Assembly (NCBI GenBank): GCA_021794175.1
Contig: JAJYRI010000012.1
Location: 1-43,532 of the forward strand
Reading direction: 5' to 3'
Length of the DNA stretch: 43,532 bases
From: a bacterium
Lineage (GTDB): Bacteria; Vulcanimicrobiota; Vulcanimicrobiia; Vulcanimicrobiales; Vulcanimicrobiaceae
The position numbers were made by a program, and so were the translations under genes. This document shows positions 23,026 to 30,563 of this stretch, piece after piece (the first letter of the stretch is position 1; each line of letters starts with the position of its first letter). The notes below the pieces were generated by a model. It made no database searches and was not told the DNA's origin. It saw only the letters and a program-made list of their open reading frames with translations.

Positions 23026-23088
23026 CTATCCGGCCGGCACCTGCGAGGGCGGCGTAGGAGGGCACGGAGGCAGCGAACGGACGATCAC
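23026..23088 (-). CDS. Proline-rich leader peptide of proC (candidate)
   Basis: The frame from GTG 23088 to TAG 23026 encodes 20 residues, MIVRSLPPCPPTPPSQVPAG, with seven prolines, six of them in an eight-codon run (codons 7-14). The predicted transcript start is A at 23091, leaving about 3 nt before the GTG, so translation would be nearly leaderless; no Shine-Dalgarno sequence is possible. The bases 23031-23024 (GGATAGCG), which contain the stop codon, can pair with 22995-22988 (CGCTCTCC) in 7 of 8 positions. That pairing would break the terminator stem. A ribosome at the stop codon would hide this segment; one stalled at the prolines would leave it free. No protein family is expected. Confidence 0.6.
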   Translation of the reverse strand: MIVRSLPPCPPTPPSQVPAG

Positions 23089-23097
23089 GGTCCGGGG

Positions 23098-23126
23098 ATC
23101 ATACTCGGCTCGGCGTGCGGCGTCAA
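23098..23126 (-). promoter_or_regulatory. sigma70-type promoter of the proC leader
   Basis: TTGACG (23126-23121), a spacer of exactly 17 nt and TATGAT (23103-23098) match the housekeeping consensus well. The -35 box overlaps the TGA stop codon of the SRAP gene. The likely start point is A at 23091. Confidence 0.75.
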
Positions 23127-23806
23127 GGCTTGGCCGACGGCGAGAAGAGGGGGAGATCGCGCGCGGACTCCATCTCCATCGGCGGCGCGAGTACCTCGGC
23201 GCCGTCGTTTCGGATATCGTTTACCAAACGCCGAACTTCGCGTACCGAGAAATGCGCGGAAGCCTCCGCGCGCGGCGCGATGAGTTCCCCTCGCTCGTGC
23301 GGCGAGATCGAAACGTCGAGCCAACGCAATGCGTCGTCGCGACCGATGACGACGGGCTCGCGGTGATGGATCGCTGCGAGTTCGAAACGCGATGCTCGCG
23401 TGAGTATGGAAAAGCAGGGCATGCGTTCGCGCATCTCCCAGAGCCCGGCGAGGAAGATCGGTGTCTCGCCGAGCGCGGTGATATAGAACGGCCGCTTTCC
23501 GCTCGGCGTCGGTTCCCATTCGAACCACCCGTTTGCCGGTACGAGAGCCGGGCGCTCGACGAACGAGCGACGATAGAGCGGCCGCTCCGCGATCGTCTCC
23601 GCGCGCGCGTTGAAGGTATGCGGAATGCCGAAGCCCCATGTGGCGAGGCTCGCGTGCAGATCGCTCCCTACGATCGGCGTTCGTTGCGTCGGCGCGATGT
23701 TGTAACGCGGCGGGATGGAAGCGTCGAAATCCGATGCGAGAAGAACGAACGGAAAGGCCGCGGCGATATCGGCGCGCCGCGCGAAGAACGAAAACCTACC
23801 GCACAT
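23123..23806 (-). CDS. SRAP family protein (YedK/HMCES-like abasic-site DNA-protein crosslinker)
   Basis: Members of this family form a covalent link with abasic sites in single-stranded DNA to shield them at replication forks. The 227-residue product starts MCGRFSFF, and C2 is the crosslinking residue after Met removal. The partner residues are N36 (PPRYNIAPTQ), E96 (ANGWFEWE) and H147 (AAIHHREPVVI); FNARAETIAE is the DNA-binding block. The protein is complete and of normal length. It sits on the same strand upstream of proC, but proC has its own promoter at the SRAP stop. It is divergent from the alpha/beta hydrolase (61 nt between starts). No SOS-type operator is evident by eye. Confidence 0.95.
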   Translation of the reverse strand: MCGRFSFFARRADIAAAFPFVLLASDFDASIPPRYNIAPTQRTPIVGSDLHASLATWGFGIPHTFNARAETIAERPLYRRSFVERPALVPANGWFEWEPTPSGKRPFYITALGETPIFLAGLWEMRERMPCFSILTRASRFELAAIHHREPVVIGRDDALRWLDVSISPHERGELIAPRAEASAHFSVREVRRLVNDIRNDGAEVLAPPMEMESARDLPLFSPSAKP

Positions 23807-23867
23807 CGCGGAGCGCGCCGTTTCGAGCAGCCAGGACGAGCGCGCCGTGCGGGCGTACCGTCGCTCG

Positions 23868-24647
23868 ATGAGCGAAGAACCACAGACGCTCGCCCTCCGG
23901 AGCGGGGAGATCGAGTACGTCTATCATCGAGGGGCGAGCACCGATGCTCCCGTCATCGCGTTCTTGCACGAAGGGTTGGGTACGCTGAGGCTCTGGCGCG
24001 ACCTTCCTGCGCGCCTTTGCGAGGGAACCCCGAACGGTTGGTTGCTCTATTCGCGCTTCGGGAACGGCTTCTCGAGCGAACTCCGCGCGGCGCGTACGCC
24101 CTCCTACATGCACGATGAGGCGCTCGAAGTGCTTCCGGAGATTCTCGACCGTTTGGGAATCGCCCGCGCCTTGCTCCTCGGGCACAGCGACGGTGGATCG
24201 ATCGCGGCGATTTTCGCCGGCGCCTTCCCGGAGCGTTGCTCGGGGCTCGTTCTCGAAGCCCCGCACGCGTTCGTCGAACGGCAATCGATCGATGCCATAG
24301 CGGCAATCGGCGCGCGCTATCGCAGCGATGCGGCGCTGCGCGAACGGATCGGGCGCCACCACCGCAACGGCGATGCGACGTTCTTCGGCTGGAACGACAT
24401 CTGGCTCCATCCTGATTTTCGAGATTGGAATATCGAGGAGCATATCGCGCGGATCGCCGCCCCGATCCTCGCAGTTCAAGGGAGCGACGACGAATACGGG
24501 ACATTCGAACAACTCGATCGCATCGCGGCGTCGGCGAGAGGAGAGGTAGATCGTCTCTTGCTCGCACGCTGCGGTCACGCTCCGCATCGCGACCGCGCCG
24601 AGATCTTCGTCTCGATCGTGCGGGCGTGGATCGCCGAACGCGGTTAG
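23868..24647 (+). CDS. Alpha/beta hydrolase
   Basis: The 259-residue cytoplasmic hydrolase has the oxyanion block FLHEGLGTLRLWRDLP, the nucleophile elbow GHSDGGS, a late aspartate in QGSDDEYGTFEQ and the catalytic histidine in CGHAPHRD. The HEGLG start and the GSDDEYGT block occur in esterases and proline-iminopeptidase-like or meta-cleavage-product hydrolases, so the substrate is open. I chose ATG 23868 (MSEEPQTLALRSGEIEYVY); longer starts would overlap the divergent SRAP gene. Its stop overlaps the stop of the convergent secreted-protein gene by 3 nt. Confidence 0.88.
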   Translation: MSEEPQTLALRSGEIEYVYHRGASTDAPVIAFLHEGLGTLRLWRDLPARLCEGTPNGWLLYSRFGNGFSSELRAARTPSYMHDEALEVLPEILDRLGIARALLLGHSDGGSIAAIFAGAFPERCSGLVLEAPHAFVERQSIDAIAAIGARYRSDAALRERIGRHHRNGDATFFGWNDIWLHPDFRDWNIEEHIARIAAPILAVQGSDDEYGTFEQLDRIAASARGEVDRLLLARCGHAPHRDRAEIFVSIVRAWIAERG

Positions 24648-25204
24648 TTCGATCGGGAACGCTGGCAGCGTTCGACGCTCGGGCTATCGCTCGGAAACAC
24701 GACGAACATGGTGCCGCTCTTCACGACGATATTATTTCCATGGTGGAAAAAATTGAACGCGCCGATAGCGACGCTGACGCCGGGAATCGGTATCGCTCCC
24801 AGGTAGCCGGGAAGATTCCCGGATTTTCCGTTGCGGACGAGGTCGTTTGCGCGATGGTCGAGGACGACGCCGTAATGTCTGCCGTGCAAGACGAAATAGC
24901 GTGGCTCGAGGACGAGCGTTCCCGAGACGCCGTTACGACCGGCGGGCGAGGCGACGGAGACGACGCCGTAACCCACCGTATGCGTCGGAATGACGATGCC
25001 GGCGCCGGCGGTCACCGCATTGATGCTTTGGAAGCGAAAAAAGTCTCCCGGGCGGGCGTTGCCGGAGTCGATCGTATCGATCATTTCGACGGCGACCGGA
25101 GTGCAAGGATTGAGCCCGGCAAATGTAGCGGCCGGGGTGATTCGCGGCGCTGCGACGAGCGCTGTGACTAGCGCCAGAGTCGATAAACGAAGAAAAACGC
25201 GCAT
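24644..25204 (-). CDS. Secreted beta-rich protein, function unknown
   Basis: The 186-residue product has a signal peptide (MRVFLRLSTLALVTALVAAPRITPA) and follows GAGAAGGG with good spacing. The mature part has alternating short strands with glycine turns (GDFFRFQSI, GIVIPTHTVGYGVVSVA, VSGTLVLEPRYFVLHG). This pattern resembles small exported proteins of the kind where a value is kept within a Gx(V/I)xxG barrel. Two cysteines, one near each end, could form a disulfide. I cannot name the family. It is convergent with the alpha/beta hydrolase. Confidence 0.65.
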   Translation of the reverse strand: MRVFLRLSTLALVTALVAAPRITPAATFAGLNPCTPVAVEMIDTIDSGNARPGDFFRFQSINAVTAGAGIVIPTHTVGYGVVSVASPAGRNGVSGTLVLEPRYFVLHGRHYGVVLDHRANDLVRNGKSGNLPGYLGAIPIPGVSVAIGAFNFFHHGNNIVVKSGTMFVVFPSDSPSVERCQRSRSN

Positions 25205-25290
25205 GCGATTGCCCTTCTCGCCATAGGGTCGCCGTTCCCTTGCCCTCGGCTACCCGTAACGATGTGCCTTCGGTTCTACGTTGTTTGGGG

Positions 25291-25305
25291 GTAGGTATGA
25301 CCTAC
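25291..25305. promoter_or_regulatory. Perfect palindrome upstream of the Asn-rich secreted protein
   Basis: GTAGGTATGACCTAC has 6-bp arms around ATG and ends 16 nt before the gene start, just before the ribosome binding site AAGGAAA. It could be a repressor operator or a short hairpin in the leader. No second copy was noticed in the window. Confidence 0.4.
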
Positions 25306-25321
25306 CGAAGGAAACGCAATA

Positions 25322-25852
25322 ATGAAAATTTTCAGATCGACGCTCGGGGTGCTTCTCGCCGCCGGGATGCTCGTAGCCGGGAGCGCCGGATCCGCTCTTG
25401 CCGACGGCCACGGGCATGGCGATCGCGGACGTAGCGGACAGAACAACTCGCAGAATTCCTCCAATCAGTACAACCAGTACGGTCGGAATGCAAATTCGAA
25501 TGACGGCAACGGCAGCGACGACAACAACGGCAACAACGGCAACAACGACAATACGAACGGCGGCCCGCACGGGTGCATCAATCCCGCCGGCCACCAGCGC
25601 GGTTGGTGCAACCGTCAAAACAACCAGAATCAAAATGGCCAAAACGGGCAAAACGCGCAGCTCCACGGCATCGTCACCGGCATCAATAACGACCGCATCA
25701 CGATCCTGCAAGGGCTTATCCCCATCACGTTCGATGCGACATCCGCCATACCGAACAACAACACCAACGGCGCGATCTACCCCTCGCGATCGATCACCGC
25801 ATACGGATACTACGACAACCAGAATCTCTTCCACGCCAACTCTATCCGTTAG
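25322..25852 (+). CDS. Secreted asparagine/glycine-rich protein with a small C-terminal beta domain
   Basis: The 176-residue product has a signal peptide (MKIFRSTLGVLLAAGMLVAG) ending at ALADG. Residues about 29-110 are low complexity and dominated by N, G, Q, D and S, with one short ordered island GCINPAGHQRGWCN whose two cysteines may bond. The last 60 residues (LHGIVTGINNDRITILQGLIPITFDA) look like a small OB-like DUF5666-type barrel. AAGGAAA precedes the ATG. Such Asn-rich stretches occur in exported matrix or adhesive proteins; the role here is unknown. A similar barrel-type secreted protein lies at 27719. Confidence 0.75.
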   Translation: MKIFRSTLGVLLAAGMLVAGSAGSALADGHGHGDRGRSGQNNSQNSSNQYNQYGRNANSNDGNGSDDNNGNNGNNDNTNGGPHGCINPAGHQRGWCNRQNNQNQNGQNGQNAQLHGIVTGINNDRITILQGLIPITFDATSAIPNNNTNGAIYPSRSITAYGYYDNQNLFHANSIR

Positions 25853-25865
25853 CAAGGGCGTTCCC

Positions 25866-25908
25866 AGCAAGCGACGTCGAAACGTGCATACGCTTCGACG
25901 TCGTTGCT
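25866..25908 (+). terminator. Stem-loop after the Asn-rich gene
   Basis: The arms 25872-25881 (CGACGTCGAA) and 25894-25903 are exact complements, extended by AGCAA/TTGCT around one bulged base. It starts 14 nt after the stop codon. There is no T tract, so it may be a Rho-dependent or mRNA-stabilising structure. Confidence 0.5.
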
Positions 25909-25960
25909 CTGCCCCCGCATCTGCATATCGCGTGGGCTCATCGCAGCGCGTCTCGTTCGT

Positions 25961-27379
25961 TTAGGGCCGCGCGAACTCGATGCGGTCGTGCGCGTAATCG
26001 AACGTCACGATGAAGTTCGCCATCAACCCGCTGCCGATATGCCCGTCGCCTACGCTATGCAGATGCTCGGTCGCGCCGATCTCCAGGTTCGGAAGATGGA
26101 GCGATCCGAATGCGACGCCGGAAATGCGGCCGAGCCGTTCGACGCTGCTTCCTCCGACGCCGCGGACCGAACGCCTCTGCGTTATCCGAAAGAGCGATGG
26201 ATGGCGATGAAAGAAGCCCGCTCCGAGATCGATCGTCGATTCATCGCCGGTATCTATCAGCAAGCGCGAATGCGTCGTTGCGAGCATGACGGGGATCGTC
26301 GGCACCATCGAAAGAAAACGGAGCGGAATGCCGCGCGCCGCCGAAATTGGAGAAGAGGGCTCGATGATAACTTTGCGTTTGGGTCCGTCGACGACCACGC
26401 GAGCCGCCGCCAAAAAATCGGTGCCCAAAACCACGTCGTATCGCGTGCCTTCGAGATCGGGAAGGACGACGTAGGAGGCCGTCGGTAGCGTTGCCGCCCC
26501 AAGGTGCAACGGCGGTGCCGAGACCACCTCGGTCACATAACGTCCGATTCCTTGGACTTCGAAGGTGCCGATCGGTTGCAGGTGCAGCCGTTCGGCGAGC
26601 GCGAGCGTCATCGAGAGCCCGGAATTGCCGCTATCGATGAGGCAGCGCAGCGGCCTGCCGTCGATGCTGCAGTCGACGACGGGTGTGCGGGCGCGTGGAC
26701 GCCAGGGCAAGACGATCGGTGCGGCGGCGAATGCGAGCGAGAGCGGACGCGGTTCGGCAAATGGAGTTTCGAGAATGCGGAGGTGGCGAAACGAGAGATA
26801 GGGCTCGCCGTCGCGTACGATGCGCGCGGGAAGTCGCATCGTCGCAACGTGTCGGTAATCGAAAAAATCGTAGGTGGTGGAGCCGATCTTTGCGCTCGCA
26901 ATTAGTCCGTTTCGTCGCACGCGAATCGTAAAGGGCGCGATGCCGGGCGAACGCACCTCGATCGAAGCGCGGCTCCCGCGTGCGGAGGGCAGGAGCGAGA
27001 GGCCACCGCGAAAGGCCGGACGGAGAAAGGCATGCGAGAGCGCGAGCAAGAGGGCGGGTTCGCTCGAGGTGACGTGCGGGGCGTCGATGGGTGTGCCGTT
27101 GAGCGTCAGATCGTCGGCAGCGGCGCCGTGGTAGTAACGTCCGAGACAGAGATCGTCGAGGCAGCGATGAAGCGCGAGCCGGTCTCCGCTCGCCTCGATA
27201 TGCGCCCGCGTCACGATCTCGCCGTCGGTGATATCGACGACCGCATCGATATGAGCCGACCAGATGGGGCCTGCGGCGGAGCGCATCTGCGCGAGAAGGG
27301 GCTCGATGCGTGCCGCGCGTGCCGGGGCCGGCACCGAGAAGGCGAAAAGAAGGGCCAAGGTCGCGACGGCGAACCGCAT
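25961..27379 (-). CDS. Exported retropepsin-like aspartyl protease with two protease units
   Basis: The 472-residue product has a signal peptide (MRFAVATLALLFAFSVPAPARA). After an N-terminal domain of about 200 residues come two retropepsin-type units. The first has the active-site triad DSG in RCLIDSGNSGLSM, and the second DTG in LLIDTGDESTIDLG, each followed by a GxGG/GIG strand and a late (V/I)LGTDFL or GSGLMANF block. Bacterial members usually have one unit and work as dimers, so this looks like an internal duplication giving a single-chain enzyme. It acts outside the cytoplasmic membrane. The start is only 6 nt from that of the divergent small gene at 27386. Confidence 0.85.
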   Translation of the reverse strand: MRFAVATLALLFAFSVPAPARAARIEPLLAQMRSAAGPIWSAHIDAVVDITDGEIVTRAHIEASGDRLALHRCLDDLCLGRYYHGAAADDLTLNGTPIDAPHVTSSEPALLLALSHAFLRPAFRGGLSLLPSARGSRASIEVRSPGIAPFTIRVRRNGLIASAKIGSTTYDFFDYRHVATMRLPARIVRDGEPYLSFRHLRILETPFAEPRPLSLAFAAAPIVLPWRPRARTPVVDCSIDGRPLRCLIDSGNSGLSMTLALAERLHLQPIGTFEVQGIGRYVTEVVSAPPLHLGAATLPTASYVVLPDLEGTRYDVVLGTDFLAAARVVVDGPKRKVIIEPSSPISAARGIPLRFLSMVPTIPVMLATTHSRLLIDTGDESTIDLGAGFFHRHPSLFRITQRRSVRGVGGSSVERLGRISGVAFGSLHLPNLEIGATEHLHSVGDGHIGSGLMANFIVTFDYAHDRIEFARP

Positions 27380-27385
27380 GCGGTG

Positions 27386-27697
27386 ATGTTCGAGCTTCTC
27401 GATAGCTACCTTCTTGAGAATTCGCCGGCGAAAGGGAGCGTCATCGCTTCCCTCCTGGCCTCGCAGCCGAGCGGCGAGCACCTACGCCCCTTCATGGAAG
27501 GGATCGCTCGTTTGGGCGACCGGACCCCCGACCTGGCGTTGCTCGCGCTTCGCCTGGCGGCGGCGAACCTTCGCGCCGACGACGCAATGGTCTTAGCGCT
27601 CCGCGATGCATCTCAGCGTGCGCGCTCCGGCGACGCCGCTGCGCGCGCGAGTTATTTTGAAATTCTCCGCGGCGATGGAACGTCGTCGACACCGTGA
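27386..27697 (+). CDS. Small helical protein, function unknown
   Basis: The frame gives 103 residues from ATG 27386 (MFELLDSYLLENS), mostly helical and alanine/leucine rich (PDLALLALRLAAANLRADDAMVLALRDA). The repeated layout resembles short helical-repeat proteins. No Shine-Dalgarno site is present, and the start is 6 nt from the divergent protease start. Either the transcript is leaderless or the promoter lies inside the protease gene. A shared transcript with 27719 and the recycling operon is possible, as the gaps are 21 and 33 nt. It could still be a chance frame. Confidence 0.5.
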   Translation: MFELLDSYLLENSPAKGSVIASLLASQPSGEHLRPFMEGIARLGDRTPDLALLALRLAAANLRADDAMVLALRDASQRARSGDAAARASYFEILRGDGTSSTP

Positions 27698-27718
27698 TGC
27701 GTTCATAGAGCACCAAAC

Positions 27719-28018
27719 GTGAAACGCTCCGCACTCCTCATATCGTTCCTGCTCGCACTCGCACCGAGTGCGCTTTGGGCACAACCCTCGCACACGCTCT
27801 CGTTCTCGGGGCGGGTGGTCGGGATTCACTACCAGCGCCCGCGGATCGAGGTGCGCGTGGGCGCGAAGACGCTCGAAGTAACGGTGACCCCCAATACCTC
27901 GATCCAGCGTGCCGGCAATTTCGCCACCCTGGCAAGCCTGCGACTCGGCGATCGTGTCGAGGTACTGGCGGCTCGCTCCGGGAAGATGATCGTAGCGCAA
28001 TCGATCGCCGCGCACTGA
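27719..28018 (+). CDS. Small exported DUF5666-like beta-barrel protein
   Basis: GTG at 27719 opens 99 residues with a signal peptide (MKRSALLISFLLALAPSALWAQ). The mature part, FSGRVVGIHYQRPRIEVRV, TLEVTVTPNTSIQ and LRLGDRVEVLAA, matches the small OB-like barrel of DUF5666-type proteins. It ends 33 nt before the nagZ start and probably belongs to the same transcript, though its function is unknown. The ribosome binding site is weak. Confidence 0.7.
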   Translation: MKRSALLISFLLALAPSALWAQPSHTLSFSGRVVGIHYQRPRIEVRVGAKTLEVTVTPNTSIQRAGNFATLASLRLGDRVEVLAARSGKMIVAQSIAAH

Positions 28019-28051
28019 CGTCACGTTCCTCCCTTCCGAGAAGGAGCCGTT

Positions 28052-29533
28052 CTGAGCGAGTTCGTCGACCTGGCAGAGGGTGTTCTCGCAGTTGGATTTC
28101 CGGGTTCAGAGCTCGACGCAACGCACCTCGGTGAGTTTTCGTCGCGTGCGTACGGCGGCTACGTCCTCTTCGCTCGGAACCTTCCCTCCCTGGAGCGCGC
28201 TCGGGCCTTAACCGACGCGCTTCGTGCCCTGCGTCCCGACGATCCGACGCCGCTGATAGCGATCGACCAGGAAGGCGGCCGCGTCGCGCGCCTCCGCGAA
28301 GGGCTCGCCCCGATGCCGTCGATGATGGCCGTAGGAGCCGCCGACGATCTCGACTTGGCGCGACGGCTCGGCGAACAGATGGCGCACGATCTGCGCCGCA
28401 TCGGCGCGAATCTCGATTTTGCGCCGGTGCTCGACCTCGCCATCGATCGCGGCAGCACCGTGATCGGCACGCGCTCGTTCGGCGACAACCCCGAACGCGT
28501 CGCCGATCTTGCGGGCGCTTTCGCAACCGGCATGGGGCGGCGCGGTATCGTTCCGACGTTCAAGCATTTTCCGGGTCACGGAAGCACTGCCGTCGATTCT
28601 CACTTTTCGTTGCCGACGATCTCGCTGCCGACCGAGGTGCTGCACGAGCGCGACCTCGCTCCCTTTCGCGATCTCCTACCGCACGCGCGCGCCGCGATGC
28701 TCGCCCACGTCGTCGTGGAATCCGTCGACGCCGAGCGCCCCGCAACGCTCTCGGAAGCGGTGACGAAAACGCTATTGCGCGAGAGTTGTTCGTTCAACGG
28801 CGTCGCATTTACCGACGATTTGGAGATGGGTGCGCTCGAACGTTACGGGACGATTCCGCAGCGCGCCGCTGCGGCGATTCGCGCCGGCGCCGACTGCGCG
28901 CTCATCTGCGAACGGCTCGAGGACGCGCTACCGTCGGCGCGCGAGATCGCCGCGACGATCGCCCGTGGTGAGATGCGCGAATGGCGTCTGCGCGAAGCCG
29001 GCATGCGGGTACGCATGTTGCGCGCGACGTTGAGCGCGCCGATCCCGCTCGAAGCTCCGGGTCCGTTTCCCGATGTCGGCACCGCCATCGCGGCGCGCGC
29101 CGTGACTCGCATTCGCGGCACGCCGCGCGTGTCGGCCAGCGAGAGTATGCTCGTGCGGTTCGGCGTCACCGGAGATCTCGGCTCGGCCGCGCTCGGCGCA
29201 CTCGAGGCCCCCGCGCTGCATCCGGAAGACCCGGGTTCGGTGGAGCGCGTGCTCGCCGCGCTGGCGAGTTCGGGGCGGCGCCCCGTGCTGCTCTCCTATC
29301 GCACGCACCTCGACGCCGCCGCGCAGAACGCGATCCGGCTCATCGTCGAGCGCTTTCCCGAAAGCATTTTCGTTTCGACGATGGAGCCGTTCGATATCGA
29401 GGCGGTACCGTTCGTCGAACACGCCATCTGCTGTTTCGGCAACGACGCACTGCACCTACACGCTTGTGCGGCCGCAATTTTTGCCGGCGCGCCGACGCAC
29501 GGAAAACTCCCGGTCGCCCTCACGCGTGGGTAA
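28052..29533 (+). CDS. nagZ: Beta-N-acetylglucosaminidase NagZ (GH3), CTG start
   Basis: This cytoplasmic enzyme removes GlcNAc from muropeptides during cell-wall recycling. The 493-residue product has AIDQEGGRVARLREG early, KHFPGHGSTAVDSH (the His/Asp acid-base loop) and the nucleophile in FTDDLEMGAL. The C-terminal 170 residues form a GH3 second domain, as in the longer YbbD-type enzymes. The first in-frame ATG (28313) would delete AIDQEGGRV, and no ATG, GTG or TTG lies upstream. The CTG at 28052, 5 nt after AAGGAG, is therefore the only sensible start. No signal peptide is present. It begins the overlapping recycling operon. Confidence 0.92.
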   Translation: MSEFVDLAEGVLAVGFPGSELDATHLGEFSSRAYGGYVLFARNLPSLERARALTDALRALRPDDPTPLIAIDQEGGRVARLREGLAPMPSMMAVGAADDLDLARRLGEQMAHDLRRIGANLDFAPVLDLAIDRGSTVIGTRSFGDNPERVADLAGAFATGMGRRGIVPTFKHFPGHGSTAVDSHFSLPTISLPTEVLHERDLAPFRDLLPHARAAMLAHVVVESVDAERPATLSEAVTKTLLRESCSFNGVAFTDDLEMGALERYGTIPQRAAAAIRAGADCALICERLEDALPSAREIAATIARGEMREWRLREAGMRVRMLRATLSAPIPLEAPGPFPDVGTAIAARAVTRIRGTPRVSASESMLVRFGVTGDLGSAALGALEAPALHPEDPGSVERVLAALASSGRRPVLLSYRTHLDAAAQNAIRLIVERFPESIFVSTMEPFDIEAVPFVEHAICCFGNDALHLHACAAAIFAGAPTHGKLPVALTRG

Positions 29534-30563
29534 TCGTTTCGACGAAAGCGATGCGGTGCTTCGCGATGCTCTGGGGCGGCGTTTTACCGCCGCTGCGGCG
29601 CGCGTCGAACTCCACGGGCGCGTCATTTTCGAACGCGCGTACGGCCGTACGCGCGACGACGAGCTCGCTCGACCGATCGCGCTCGACACGCGGTTCGATT
29701 TGGCCTCGCTCACCAAACTCTTCGTCGCCACGGCCGCGCTCGACGCAATCGCGCGCGGCAGCTTCACGCTCGACGGCGCTCTCGTCGAGACGATACCGGA
29801 GTGGAGCGATCTTCCGCATCGGGCGATTACGATGCGTCATCTCCTCGCGCATACGTCGGGAATGCAATCGGGAGCGCACTATCGTGCGTTGCGCGATTTT
29901 TCCGTCGAGGCATTCGCGCTGACCGCCGATCTTCGCGGCGAGGTCGGATCCGAGGTACTCTACAGCGATCTCGGATTTATCGCGCTCGGCGTCGCCATCG
30001 CGCGCCGCGAATCGCGATCGTTGCAATCGGTGCTCGAGGGATTGGTCGGACGCGCCACGTTGGCGTATCGACCGCGCGCGCGGCAGTGGGGAGCGATTCC
30101 CGCAACGGAATGCGATGCTTGGCGCGGACGGGTGCAAGGACGCGTTCACGACGAGAAGGCGTTTTTGTGCGGGGGAGTCGCGGGGCACGCCGGGCTCTTC
30201 GGGAGCGCTGCCGATGCGGCATGGGTCGGCGAGCAATATCTCGCGGCGCTTCACGGACGGCGATCGCTGCTGGAGAAAGCGTTCGCAGCGGAAGCGATTC
30301 GCGAACAGGCTTTCGATCCGACGCTGCGTCGCGGGCTTGGGTGGGCGCTGAAGACGCGCGACGATAACTCGTGCGGAGCGGGCTTCTCGCGCGATTCCTT
30401 CGGACATACCGGCTTTACCGGGACCTGTATCTGGGTCGATCCGCAGCGCGATCTGACCGCGGTGTTGCTCGCGAATACGGTCTATTTCGGGCGCGAGGAC
30501 AGCACCGATCTCCGGCGCGCGTTCTTTACCGGCGTAACCAAAGCGGTGGATGCCGGCTCGTGA
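29526..30563 (+). CDS. Serine hydrolase of the beta-lactamase fold, AmiE-like
   Basis: The 345-residue cytoplasmic protein has the three active-site elements of the class C beta-lactamase/esterase fold: SLTK (S-x-x-K), YSD and HTG in SFGHTGFTG. GTG 29526 overlaps the end of nagZ by 8 nt. In Bacillus subtilis the neighbour of NagZ is the related serine hydrolase AmiE, which cuts MurNAc from L-alanine in muropeptides. The same neighbourhood here makes an N-acetylmuramyl-L-alanine amidase role likely; antibiotic resistance is not implied. No signal peptide is seen. Specificity is inferred from context. Confidence 0.85.
   Translation: MGNRFDESDAVLRDALGRRFTAAAARVELHGRVIFERAYGRTRDDELARPIALDTRFDLASLTKLFVATAALDAIARGSFTLDGALVETIPEWSDLPHRAITMRHLLAHTSGMQSGAHYRALRDFSVEAFALTADLRGEVGSEVLYSDLGFIALGVAIARRESRSLQSVLEGLVGRATLAYRPRARQWGAIPATECDAWRGRVQGRVHDEKAFLCGGVAGHAGLFGSAADAAWVGEQYLAALHGRRSLLEKAFAAEAIREQAFDPTLRRGLGWALKTRDDNSCGAGFSRDSFGHTGFTGTCIWVDPQRDLTAVLLANTVYFGREDSTDLRRAFFTGVTKAVDAGS

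Noticed and set aside
22962-23126. T-box riboswitch upstream of proC
   Set aside because: The conserved T-box sequence (GGNACCGCG-like) is absent, while a Pro-rich leader frame explains the terminator better.
29526-30563. Antibiotic-resistance beta-lactamase
   Set aside because: It has no signal peptide and is embedded in a recycling operon beside nagZ; the context favours an AmiE-like amidase.
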